Below, in pieces: positions 27,547-35,723 of a stretch of DNA of 37,455 nt. Both the position numbers and the translations under genes were made by a program. Position 1 is the first letter of the stretch. Each line of letters opens with the position of its first letter. The notes under the pieces are model-generated. The model did not search any database and was not told the DNA's origin. It was given only the letters and a program-made list of their open reading frames with translations. Source of the stretch: Zoogloea sp. (GTDB lineage: Bacteria; Pseudomonadota; Gammaproteobacteria; Burkholderiales; Rhodocyclaceae); NCBI RefSeq assembly GCF_028693495.1, contig NZ_JAQUVG010000024.1, forward strand, positions 1 to 37,455, written 5' to 3'.

Positions 27547-29087
27547 CAGCCCTGCCCTCCGCCAGCGAGCGCCTGCCGGTACACCTGGCGGTAGGCGTCG
27601 AACATCAGCCTGTCGGCGTAATAACGCTCGACGCGGGCGATCCCGGCCTGACGGGCAGCCTGCCAGGCCGCCGGGTTGCCCAGCAGCTCCAGGGCAGCAT
27701 CGGCCAGGGCAGGAGGATCCGCGATGCCCACCACCCGCCCGGCGGCACCGAGCGCTTCATCGTCCGCCCCCAGGCCGTAGATCAGCTGACGGCAGGAGCC
27801 CACATCCGTGGTCACGGACGGCACGCCGGCGGCATAGCCTTCCAGCACCACCAGGGGCAGCGCCTCCGAGATGGAGGACAGGATCAACACCCCCACCCGG
27901 GGCAGGATCTCGTCAATCCGCTGAAACCCCAGGAAGCGGACCTTGTCGGCCAGCCCCAGACTCTCTGCCAGGTTGCGGCATTCCTCGGCATAGCCCGGAT
28001 CTTCGTCTTCCGGCCCGGCAATCCAGGCCTCGGCTTCCGGCATCCGGTTGGCCACCCGGCGCATGGCACGGATGAAGGTCTTGATGTCCTTGATCGGCAC
28101 CACCCGGCCGATCAGGCACAGCACCGGCGGCGGCGTGCCGGTCTGCTGGTCCCTGAGGGGGGCGAGCTTGCCGAGGGAGATTCCGTTGGGAATGCAGAAG
28201 GTGCGCTCGGGGCGGGCCCCGTCTTCCACCTGTCTCAGGCGGTTGGTCTCGTAGAGGGCGATGATGGGATCGGCGGCATCGTAGGTGAGGCGCCCGAGCC
28301 ACTCGAAGAAGCGGATCCACATCTGGCGGAAGTAGGACAGGGTCGCGGGATCCTTCTGGAACACATTGCGGTTGTCCTTGATCCATTCATTCTGATACAG
28401 ATCGATCTTCCTCTCCTTGGTGTAAATGCCGTGTTCGGACAACACCAGAGGGATACCCCGGGAGCGGGCCACCAGGGCCCCCAGGAAGCCTGCGTAACCG
28501 GTGGAAATGCTGTGCACCGCCTTCACCGGAATCAACTCCCTGGCCACCTTGCCCAGCAGCCACAGGGGCTGATGCATGATGCGGACGGTCCAGAAGTAAT
28601 CGACGAAGCTGGGATCGGTACAGTAGCGGCGGTAGCGGTCGGTGATCATTTCCCAGGACACCTCCGAACGCAGGAAATCGTCCAGGGTCAGGCGGCCGCC
28701 CGGCTGCAGCTCCCGGGCAATCTGCGTAAAGGCCTCGATTCCCCCCTTGCCCTTGAAGCCATCGTGGAGCTCGGCCACCCGGGCGTAGGCCTCGCGGTCA
28801 CCCCGGCGGGCGGGCGGCTTCTCGCCGTGCTCCGGCGGTGCGATGTCATCGTGGAGAAAATGGGTTTCCAGGTGCACCACGTTGTCGGGAATGGCATATT
28901 TGGGCGCTCCGTAGTCGGAGCGCCGGCTCCCCAGGAACACAATGGCAAAGCGGATCTCCGGAAAGGCCCGGATGATCTGGTTCACCCAGCTGGACACCCC
29001 CCCGGACACGTAAGGAAAGGTGCCCTCCAGCAGCAGGGCCACATCGGCCTCCGCCGCCTTGGGAAACACATCGTCGGTCGGGGTCAT
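27546..29087 (-). CDS. pelF: Pel polysaccharide glycosyltransferase PelF
   Basis: PelF is the cytosolic GT4-family retaining glycosyltransferase thought to polymerise the Pel backbone from UDP-sugar. The 513 residues have the PelF N-terminus ADVALLLEGTFPYVSGGVSSWV, the acceptor-domain LVLSEHGIYTKERKID, and the nucleotide-sugar-binding C-terminal domain with LCLIGRVVPIKDIKTFI and ISEALPLVVLEGYAAG, where the two Glu residues of the E-x7-E motif sit. The ATG at 29087 overlaps the pelE stop (ATGA) and has AGGAG upstream, so it is preferred over the in-frame start 33 bases earlier. Confidence 0.94.
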   Translation of the reverse strand: MTPTDDVFPKAAEADVALLLEGTFPYVSGGVSSWVNQIIRAFPEIRFAIVFLGSRRSDYGAPKYAIPDNVVHLETHFLHDDIAPPEHGEKPPARRGDREAYARVAELHDGFKGKGGIEAFTQIARELQPGGRLTLDDFLRSEVSWEMITDRYRRYCTDPSFVDYFWTVRIMHQPLWLLGKVARELIPVKAVHSISTGYAGFLGALVARSRGIPLVLSEHGIYTKERKIDLYQNEWIKDNRNVFQKDPATLSYFRQMWIRFFEWLGRLTYDAADPIIALYETNRLRQVEDGARPERTFCIPNGISLGKLAPLRDQQTGTPPPVLCLIGRVVPIKDIKTFIRAMRRVANRMPEAEAWIAGPEDEDPGYAEECRNLAESLGLADKVRFLGFQRIDEILPRVGVLILSSISEALPLVVLEGYAAGVPSVTTDVGSCRQLIYGLGADDEALGAAGRVVGIADPPALADAALELLGNPAAWQAARQAGIARVERYYADRLMFDAYRQVYRQALAGGGQG

Positions 29088-30100
29088 GCGCCCTGCTCCT
29101 GCGCCGGACGCTGGCGCCACAGTTTCACCACCGGGGTCAGCCGGGCCAGGCCCTGCCAGTGGTCCAGGTTGTCGATCAGGCGCCGCACTTCGGCAAAATC
29201 CCGCCGCTCAAAGGCCAGCTCGGCCCGGTAAGGCTCGACCCGTGGGGGCGGCAGGCCCAGGGCTGCAGCGCCCCGGAAGGCCGCCTCGGCTTCATCGAAA
29301 CGACGCAGATGATGCAGCAGACGCCCATGCTGCAGGGCCAGGCCGGCATCGGTTGGGGACACCATCAGCAGCTCGCGGGTGTAACGCAGGCATTCGGATG
29401 CGGCATGCTCCATCAGGTCCCCCTGCACCAGCCCCTGGTAGATCAGCTCCCAGTACAGGCTGGACAGGCGCCGGGCCGCCAGCAGACGGGCTGCCTCGTC
29501 GGGCGCCCGGGCGTGCTGCTGGCGTTCCGCGTGGATGGCCGCGTTGATCTTCTTTTCCCGGGTGTCGAGCATGCCGTAGGCCAGCAGGCGCAGATCCTCG
29601 GCCGCATCATTGAGGAGCTCCCGCAGCATGGGGTTGGAAACCGCGCTGGGTGCATTGCCCAAAGCCACCACGGCACGCAGGCGCTGGGGAACGGGCACCT
29701 GCTGGTTCTTGAGGAACTGGCGCACGCCCGCCTGCCGGAAGCTGTTCATGTCCTGCTTTTCATGGGGATCCAGAGCGGGGAGCGGGACCGCCCGGAAATG
29801 CAGGCGCTCGCCCTGTCCAGGCAGCAGGGGGAGTGCAAAGATGGCCAGGATCACCGCCAGAAAGCCGAAGACGGGCACGAAGAAGCTGATGCTCCAGATG
29901 AGTCCGAACACCCCCGGGCGCACCCGGGCCACGGCCTTCGGCAACAGGGGCCAGACCGCCAGGGTCAGCAGCGCGCTGGCGCCCGCATGTGCCGTGCAGT
30001 AAATGAGCAGCGACAGATCGTCGGAGCGGCCGGCCATCAGTTGCAGCCATACGCCCAGCTCCAGGGCCAGGGCCGTCAGGCCGAACTTATACTGGAACAT
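29084..30100 (-). CDS. pelE: Pel inner-membrane protein PelE
   Basis: PelE has two N-terminal membrane hairpin regions (hydrophobic stretches about residues 7-22, 31-50 and 60-85), then a soluble cytoplasmic part with TPR-like helices, for example DAGLALQHGRLLHHLRRFDEAEAAF. With the start at 30100 it has 338 residues, close to the roughly 329 of P. aeruginosa PelE. It is thought to bring PelF to the membrane complex with PelD and PelG. Its start lies inside the end of pelD (14-base overlap). A longer in-frame reading from 30199 would add 33 unrelated residues. Confidence 0.88.
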   Translation of the reverse strand: MFQYKFGLTALALELGVWLQLMAGRSDDLSLLIYCTAHAGASALLTLAVWPLLPKAVARVRPGVFGLIWSISFFVPVFGFLAVILAIFALPLLPGQGERLHFRAVPLPALDPHEKQDMNSFRQAGVRQFLKNQQVPVPQRLRAVVALGNAPSAVSNPMLRELLNDAAEDLRLLAYGMLDTREKKINAAIHAERQQHARAPDEAARLLAARRLSSLYWELIYQGLVQGDLMEHAASECLRYTRELLMVSPTDAGLALQHGRLLHHLRRFDEAEAAFRGAAALGLPPPRVEPYRAELAFERRDFAEVRRLIDNLDHWQGLARLTPVVKLWRQRPAQEQGA

Positions 30101-31415
30101 GACATTGTCCAAGCAGGTGACGGAGCAGCGTTTCCGGCGCGTCTTCCTCCAGCAGCAGCACACGACTGGCGACCCCGGCCTCGGCCAGGGTGACGCCACG
30201 GCTCTGCTGCAGCCACGCTTCGATACGACTCAGATAACCCTCGGTGGCACTCTCGCCGGCCAGCGGCATCAGCGTGATCAACAAGCGGTCCTGCTCCCCC
30301 TCGCACGCCCAGACCGCGTCCAGCCCCCGCTGCAGGCGGGCGATCTGCTGGGGCAGATCCTCGAAACCAGACAGGCGGCGGAACTCCAGGGCCACCAGGG
30401 CGCTTCTCACGCCGGAATCCTGACGGATATGCCACAAGCGCATCAGCTCCCCGGCAAAGGCCGGCGGACAGGACGGGACGGCCTGCAATACCGGCTCGGC
30501 GATCCGGGTCAGGTTGAGACTGTCTGCGTAATAACCCACCAGCAGATTGAGCATCTGCAGCGACTCCTCGTGGAGCGCGAAGAAGGGCATCCGCTCGATC
30601 ACCAGCATGCCGTGCAGGCGCTGGGCGGCGTCCTTGAGGGGCACGGCGACCAGGTAGCGCGTGCGCCCCCGCTGCTCCACCTCCTCCAGGGCCACGTGGG
30701 AAAGGGCCTCCCGCTCCAGGGCATAGAGGATGAGGGGGTCGGTGCGATCCAGCTCGACGCTGTGCCCCAGGATGTGGTCGGGCTCGGGGGCCAGCTGGCC
30801 CTCCTGGATGCACACCAGGGCCGCCGTCTCGATCTGGCAGTACTGGGACAGGAGGCGCAGCAGCTCATCTCCCGCCGGCAGCGCCCCCGCCCGGACGGGC
30901 GGCAGGGAAGTGGCCCGGCGCAGGTTGAGCAGGGCATCCCGCATGGACACCGGACGGGAGATCAGATCCTGCTCCAGACGGTCATGGGAGAGGCGCAACA
31001 GGTAGTGCTGATGGGTGAGATGATCAAGGCGCCCGGCCACATAGTGCTGGAGCACCTCCGCCCGGCGTACCCGGTTACCCCACAGGGAGCTGAATTCCCC
31101 GCAGATCATGATGAGCACCAGATTGCCGAGGAATTCGTCCTGGGGAATCCGCGGATCCACCAGCTCTGCCCGCGCCAGGCCGAACCAGCCCGCCAGCACC
31201 ACCAGGGCGGACCCGATACCGGCCACCGCCCCATAGCGCAGGGCCACCACCACCGGCCCCAGGGCCACCCAGGGAAAGGGACCACGGGTGAAGAAGGGAT
31301 CGTTCGGGTTGACCCACAGGCACAGGGCCACCCCGAGCAAGGGCACCAGCAGGATTTCCGCGACGGCTGCCGGCCCGATGGGGCCCACCGGCGTGAGCAG
31401 GGACTTGATCTTCAT
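30087..31415 (-). CDS. pelD: Pel c-di-GMP receptor PelD
   Basis: PelD is the inner-membrane receptor that turns on Pel export when c-di-GMP is bound. The 442 residues have four N-terminal membrane spans (to about residue 110), a GAF domain (about 155-305) and a degenerate GGDEF domain (about 320-440) in which the GGDEF motif has become EGEQD. The inhibitory-site motif RxxD is kept as R363-G-L-D366. R154 (in ISRPVSMRD) and R397 (in SRIEAW) stand where R161 and R402 lie in P. aeruginosa PelD. All four known ligand contacts therefore seem present, and binding is likely. The ATG at 31415 is 20 bases after the pelC stop. Confidence 0.93.
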   Translation of the reverse strand: MKIKSLLTPVGPIGPAAVAEILLVPLLGVALCLWVNPNDPFFTRGPFPWVALGPVVVALRYGAVAGIGSALVVLAGWFGLARAELVDPRIPQDEFLGNLVLIMICGEFSSLWGNRVRRAEVLQHYVAGRLDHLTHQHYLLRLSHDRLEQDLISRPVSMRDALLNLRRATSLPPVRAGALPAGDELLRLLSQYCQIETAALVCIQEGQLAPEPDHILGHSVELDRTDPLILYALEREALSHVALEEVEQRGRTRYLVAVPLKDAAQRLHGMLVIERMPFFALHEESLQMLNLLVGYYADSLNLTRIAEPVLQAVPSCPPAFAGELMRLWHIRQDSGVRSALVALEFRRLSGFEDLPQQIARLQRGLDAVWACEGEQDRLLITLMPLAGESATEGYLSRIEAWLQQSRGVTLAEAGVASRVLLLEEDAPETLLRHLLGQCHVPV

Positions 31416-31435
31416 GGACAGGTGCGTCTGCTCCG

Positions 31436-31975
31436 TCAGGGCCGCACGGCCGGCGTCAGCAGGGACTTGATCAGGGTCTGGGCCACCGCCGACAGGGCAT
31501 CCCGGCTCCAGCCGCTTTTGGCACCTACCGCACTCCACAACACCCGGCCATCGCTCACCTCCACGATGGACAGGGTCACCCCGACCGCCGGTTCCCCATC
31601 CACCCCGACCTTGTAGCGCCACTCATCCACAGTGCCGGTCAGCGCATAGCGCGCCCCCTGGCTGCGGGCCCACTCCAGTGACTTGTCGGCATCCTTGGGG
31701 GCCCCGTTGTCGAAGAGGTTGTCGCTGGCCAGACTGGCCGGGTAGCGCCTCACATCGGCCACCCCCAGAACCCGCAGCAAGCCTTCGCTGACGGCTTCCG
31801 CCCGCTGACCGGCAAAGGGTGTTTCGGTGACGTTGGCGAAGGGCAGGACAACCCAGCGCGCATCCGGCTCCAGACGGACAGCAGGGGCCCGGTCGGTGAC
31901 CGAACAGGCGGTCAGCAGGGCCGCAAGGCACGGCAGCAGGAGTCGGGCAAGCATCGTTTTCGGCAGGCGGAACAT
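31436..31975 (-). CDS. pelC: Pel periplasmic lipoprotein PelC
   Basis: PelC is an outer-membrane lipoprotein that forms a dodecameric ring at the periplasmic mouth of the PelB pore and helps guide the cationic polymer. The 179 residues compare with 172 in P. aeruginosa. A type II signal peptide ends in the lipobox LTAC with the modified Cys at position 24. The mature part shows WVVLPFANVTETPFAGQRAEAV, LTGTVDEWRYKVG and the usual C-terminal helix. The ATG at 31975 is chosen because it begins the signal peptide. The frame is open much further upstream inside pelB. Confidence 0.93.
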   Translation of the reverse strand: MFRLPKTMLARLLLPCLAALLTACSVTDRAPAVRLEPDARWVVLPFANVTETPFAGQRAEAVSEGLLRVLGVADVRRYPASLASDNLFDNGAPKDADKSLEWARSQGARYALTGTVDEWRYKVGVDGEPAVGVTLSIVEVSDGRVLWSAVGAKSGWSRDALSAVAQTLIKSLLTPAVRP

Positions 31976-31994
31976 GGTGGCAACCTCGTTTCGA

Positions 31995-34900
31995 TCAATA
32001 GTAGTAACGGTAATGCAGGGAGAACTGGCGGGTCCGGGCAAAAGTGCCGGTGCCCCCCTTGTCCTCCCGGAAGCCTGCGGACAGGTGGTCGTTGCCGAGC
32101 AGGCTGCCGGCAACCCCGAGGGCATAGTCATATCCGGTGCCCACCACGCTGTTGCGCAGCAATCCGACCGACCAGAAAGGCCGCGGCGCCCGGGTGTAAT
32201 CGGTAGCCAGACGCAGGTTGGAAGACAGGCGCGCACCATAGAGGGTGAAGCCCTGGGGCGCCAGCGCCGTGGCGTCCAGGCGGGTGGTGGCAAACAGGCG
32301 GTTCTTGATGTCCGCTGCCCGGGGATCCGCGAGGTTCACGTCCGTGTCGGCCTCGTAACGGCTGGCAAAGAGGTTGCCCACCAGATCCGGCAGCTCGACC
32401 CGGAAGGCATGGGCATACCCGGCCTGCCAGAGGCGGGCCTCTCCCACCGGCAGGCCGTTCTGGGCCCGATAGCGGAACTCGTCCAGCTGCAGGCTGAGGG
32501 TGTCCCGGACAGACAGCCGGAGCCCCAGGCTCACGCCGAGCTGATCCCGCAGGCCGGCCACCCGCAGGGCGGCGTTCTCGGTAGCAGGCTGATCACGCCC
32601 TGCGCTAACGGTGAGGGTCAGGTGACGTCCCAGGTTCTGCTCCCGCTCCAGCAGGATGGGGGTGTAGGACTCCAGACTTTCCCTGCGGCCGACCGCGATC
32701 CGGGTGGTCCCATCGTCATGGCGCCAGCCCAGCCGGAGCATGCCGAGTGTCTCCATCCCCGGCAGGGCGCTGAAGTAGCTGCGGTCCAGGATCTCCCGGG
32801 AGACGCTGCCCAGTTCCACCGCGAGGCGGAGCTGGGGGCCCAGCGCCCCGTCCACCTTCAGGCCGCCGGCCTGCTCTTCCAGACTCCCCAGCTTGCGCAG
32901 GGCGAGATCCAGATCAGTCCGGTCGGCCTGGTCGAGCATCACTTCCGTGAGCTGGAGGTGGCTGGTCTCGTCGTCCCGCTGGATATCCATGGCTTCAAAA
33001 GCGGCACTCGCTGCAACGGCAGGCACCCCGGCCAGGCGGGCCAGGTTCACCCGGTCGTAGCGGGGAAGGCGCTCGTCCCATTGCTCCAGGAGACGCCCCG
33101 CTTCCGGGTGATCCACGCTGCCCAGGGCCGCCGTGGTCTCCGCCCACAGGGGACGGGCCAGATTGCGTCCGTACTGGTGCCACAGGAAACCCCGCACGCC
33201 CTCCATCTGCCCCTGGTCGATGAACCAGGCCAGGACCAGCTCCCGGGCCGCGGGGCTGAGGGCGTCGCCCGGTTTGCGGTCGAGGCGCAGGATTTCCCGC
33301 AGTACCGCGTGGGCGCCATCCCCCGGTCGGGCAGCCCGGGCCAGGCGCTGACGGGCCAGCCGGCGTACGACCGTGAGCTCCTCCTCGCTGGGCTCCCGCA
33401 TCACACGCTGCTCCTGGCGCCACAGCCCCTCCCGCAGGCGCCAGGCCCGCTCCGTTTCGCCGTTCTGCTCAAGGGCGTCCGAATAGGTCAGCATCCACAG
33501 GAAATCGCCCTGATGTGCCCGCACCCGGGGCGTGTAATAACGATCCAGGGCCCGCTGGGGACGGGACAGCGCCAGCCAGGCGGCGGCCAGCACATCCTGC
33601 AGGGATTCATCCGCCGACCAGGTTTCCTCGTGACTGGCCAGCACGGCACGGAGTGTCACCGTATCGTTGCCGTCGATGAGCAGCCAGAGCAGGGCTTCAC
33701 GGACCCCCTCTGCGGCCGGCTGAAGGCGCAGGGCCCGCAGGTAGTCCTGGCGAGCCTGAGCCCGACGCCCCTGCTGTTCATGGTGCCGACCCCGCAAGGT
33801 GAGGAAACGGACCGAAGCCTCCGCTTCCTGGCGCTGGCCAGCGTCGAGACCCGCCAGCAGGCGTCCGATGTCCCCCTGACGCCCCAGCTCTGAATAATGA
33901 TCGAGGACCCGCAGCAGGGCATCCAGCCCGCCCAGGCGGTGCCAGGCTTTTTCGGCCATGGCCGCCGCAGCGACGGGGTCACTCTCCCGCAGCAGCTCGA
34001 TGTAGCGGGTAAACTCCAGGGCACTGGCGTCTTCGAAAGCAACGATGCGGCGGTAACTGTCGCGCGCAGCGTCCTTTTTTTCCGCAAATACGGCCACCTC
34101 TCCATGGAGTCGCCAGAAGTCCTGGTCGTCTCCCGGCGTGACCGCCCTGGCCCGCTCCAGGGCCTGAAAAGCCTCCTCGACCCGTCCCTCGCGGACCAGC
34201 AGGCCGACGATACGCTCGGCCCGGCGGGGCTCGGGTCCGGCCTGGGCTTCGATGCGCAGTAAGGTGTCGATGGCCAGATCCACCTCGCCGGCCCGCTCGG
34301 CCAGCCGCTCCAGGGCCTCGAGCACGACCAGGGATGCCTTGCCCCGCGCTTCCCCCTGCAGGAAGGCCACGCCCTCCGAGGCCAGACCCAGCCGCTCATA
34401 AGTGGCAATCACCTCCTTGAGCTGCGCAGGATCCCGACCCTGGGTCCGGTAGCGCCAGAGCAGGGCCGGGAGCAGCGCGGCATCGTCGGTGAGCCCCGGG
34501 GCAAGGCGCAGGATCGCTTCCCACGCCTCCCGGCTCCCTTTCCTGGTAGCCAGCACCTGCCACTGCTCAAGGGCTTTCTCTGGTTTGCCCGACCATTCCG
34601 CAGCCTGAGCCAGACGCTCGCGCCAGGCCAGATCATCGGGACGCTGACGGACAGCCGACTCGGCCACCCGGTAGGCATCCGCCAGATTCCGGTTGCCCAC
34701 GAAGGCCTCGTATGCCAGGCCATAGATCCGCTCGTCGAAGGCCAGGCCCGGGGGCGCCAGGGGTGGCCCCATCTCCCCTGCGGTGGGACGAACGCCCCCA
34801 CCGCGCCCTTCCTCCCAGGCCAGCCAACGCATCCACTGATCCCGCAGGGACAGACGGATCATGCGCCTGGCAAGACGATCCGCCACATCCGGCCGGTTGC

Positions 34901-35723
34901 AGGCCCGCGCCAGGACCACCAGGGCGTAGAGGGTCTCCGTATCCTCGCCCAGGTCACCCAGCTCACGCTCGGCGGTGGCAATGGCTTCGTCCAGCAGGTT
35001 GCCGGCCTGCAGGGTGTGCACGGCGGCCAGGAAGTGCTCCCGGCGGGCCTGCAGGCGGGTGGCCCGCTGACGGGCCAGCAGGAACAGCTCAGCCGCCCCA
35101 CGGTAGTCCCCGAAAGCCAGCAGGCCGCGGGCCCCTTCCGCATACCAGCCCGCATCAAACGCGCTGCCGGGACGATGGGCCAGGCGCTTCAGCATGTCCA
35201 CCACCAGTGCCCGCTCCCCCAGGGCCATGGCCTCCTGGAGGATGCTGATCTGCATGTCCTCAGGCCAGTCTTCGGCGGACAATTCCCGAAGGCGGGCCAG
35301 CATGGCGCCCTCCAAGGCCATCTTGAGGGCCGAGCCCTCCTCTGCCCGCAACCAGGCCTGCCGGTAACTCAGCCAGTCCCGCCAGTGGGAGCCGGCGCGC
35401 AACTGGGGGAAAGGACTGTCCAGCAGCGGGCGCAGGGTGTCCCGGGCGGCCTGGGTCTCGTTACGGGAAATCTGCTGGCTGGCCAGTGCGAACCGCAGCT
35501 CGGCATTGTCTGGGTCGGTGCGCAGCAGATTGGACAGGTACGCCACGGTCAGCAGATCGCCCCGACGGGATTCGATGGCGGAACGCTCCAGCGTGGGGTT
35601 GGGGAACATCAGGATGAAAACGAGCCCCACCAGGACACCGAAAACCACCAGTGCACGGGGCGACAAGACCCGCGGCCGCCCCTCCCGGCTAGGGGCAACG
35701 AAGATCGAAGTCCGCGGCTGCAT
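31995..35723 (-). CDS. pelB: Pel outer-membrane porin and TPR scaffold PelB
   Basis: PelB spans the periplasm and exports Pel through the outer membrane. The 1242 residues are close to the 1193 of P. aeruginosa. A single membrane span (about 24-41) anchors the N-terminus. A long periplasmic superhelix of TPRs follows to about residue 880, then a C-terminal beta-barrel of about 350 residues with alternating strands that ends in the aromatic YRYYY typical of outer-membrane proteins. The TPR part binds and stimulates PelA in the studied system. Its start codon lies 35 bases inside pelA, an overlap that suggests coupled translation. Confidence 0.93.
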   Translation of the reverse strand: MQPRTSIFVAPSREGRPRVLSPRALVVFGVLVGLVFILMFPNPTLERSAIESRRGDLLTVAYLSNLLRTDPDNAELRFALASQQISRNETQAARDTLRPLLDSPFPQLRAGSHWRDWLSYRQAWLRAEEGSALKMALEGAMLARLRELSAEDWPEDMQISILQEAMALGERALVVDMLKRLAHRPGSAFDAGWYAEGARGLLAFGDYRGAAELFLLARQRATRLQARREHFLAAVHTLQAGNLLDEAIATAERELGDLGEDTETLYALVVLARACNRPDVADRLARRMIRLSLRDQWMRWLAWEEGRGGGVRPTAGEMGPPLAPPGLAFDERIYGLAYEAFVGNRNLADAYRVAESAVRQRPDDLAWRERLAQAAEWSGKPEKALEQWQVLATRKGSREAWEAILRLAPGLTDDAALLPALLWRYRTQGRDPAQLKEVIATYERLGLASEGVAFLQGEARGKASLVVLEALERLAERAGEVDLAIDTLLRIEAQAGPEPRRAERIVGLLVREGRVEEAFQALERARAVTPGDDQDFWRLHGEVAVFAEKKDAARDSYRRIVAFEDASALEFTRYIELLRESDPVAAAAMAEKAWHRLGGLDALLRVLDHYSELGRQGDIGRLLAGLDAGQRQEAEASVRFLTLRGRHHEQQGRRAQARQDYLRALRLQPAAEGVREALLWLLIDGNDTVTLRAVLASHEETWSADESLQDVLAAAWLALSRPQRALDRYYTPRVRAHQGDFLWMLTYSDALEQNGETERAWRLREGLWRQEQRVMREPSEEELTVVRRLARQRLARAARPGDGAHAVLREILRLDRKPGDALSPAARELVLAWFIDQGQMEGVRGFLWHQYGRNLARPLWAETTAALGSVDHPEAGRLLEQWDERLPRYDRVNLARLAGVPAVAASAAFEAMDIQRDDETSHLQLTEVMLDQADRTDLDLALRKLGSLEEQAGGLKVDGALGPQLRLAVELGSVSREILDRSYFSALPGMETLGMLRLGWRHDDGTTRIAVGRRESLESYTPILLEREQNLGRHLTLTVSAGRDQPATENAALRVAGLRDQLGVSLGLRLSVRDTLSLQLDEFRYRAQNGLPVGEARLWQAGYAHAFRVELPDLVGNLFASRYEADTDVNLADPRAADIKNRLFATTRLDATALAPQGFTLYGARLSSNLRLATDYTRAPRPFWSVGLLRNSVVGTGYDYALGVAGSLLGNDHLSAGFREDKGGTGTFARTRQFSLHYRYYY

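Noticed and set aside
31827-33893. A 688-codon open frame on the plus strand opposite pelC and pelB
   Set aside because: Antisense shadow of genuine pel genes that have signal peptide, TPR and barrel features in the expected order.
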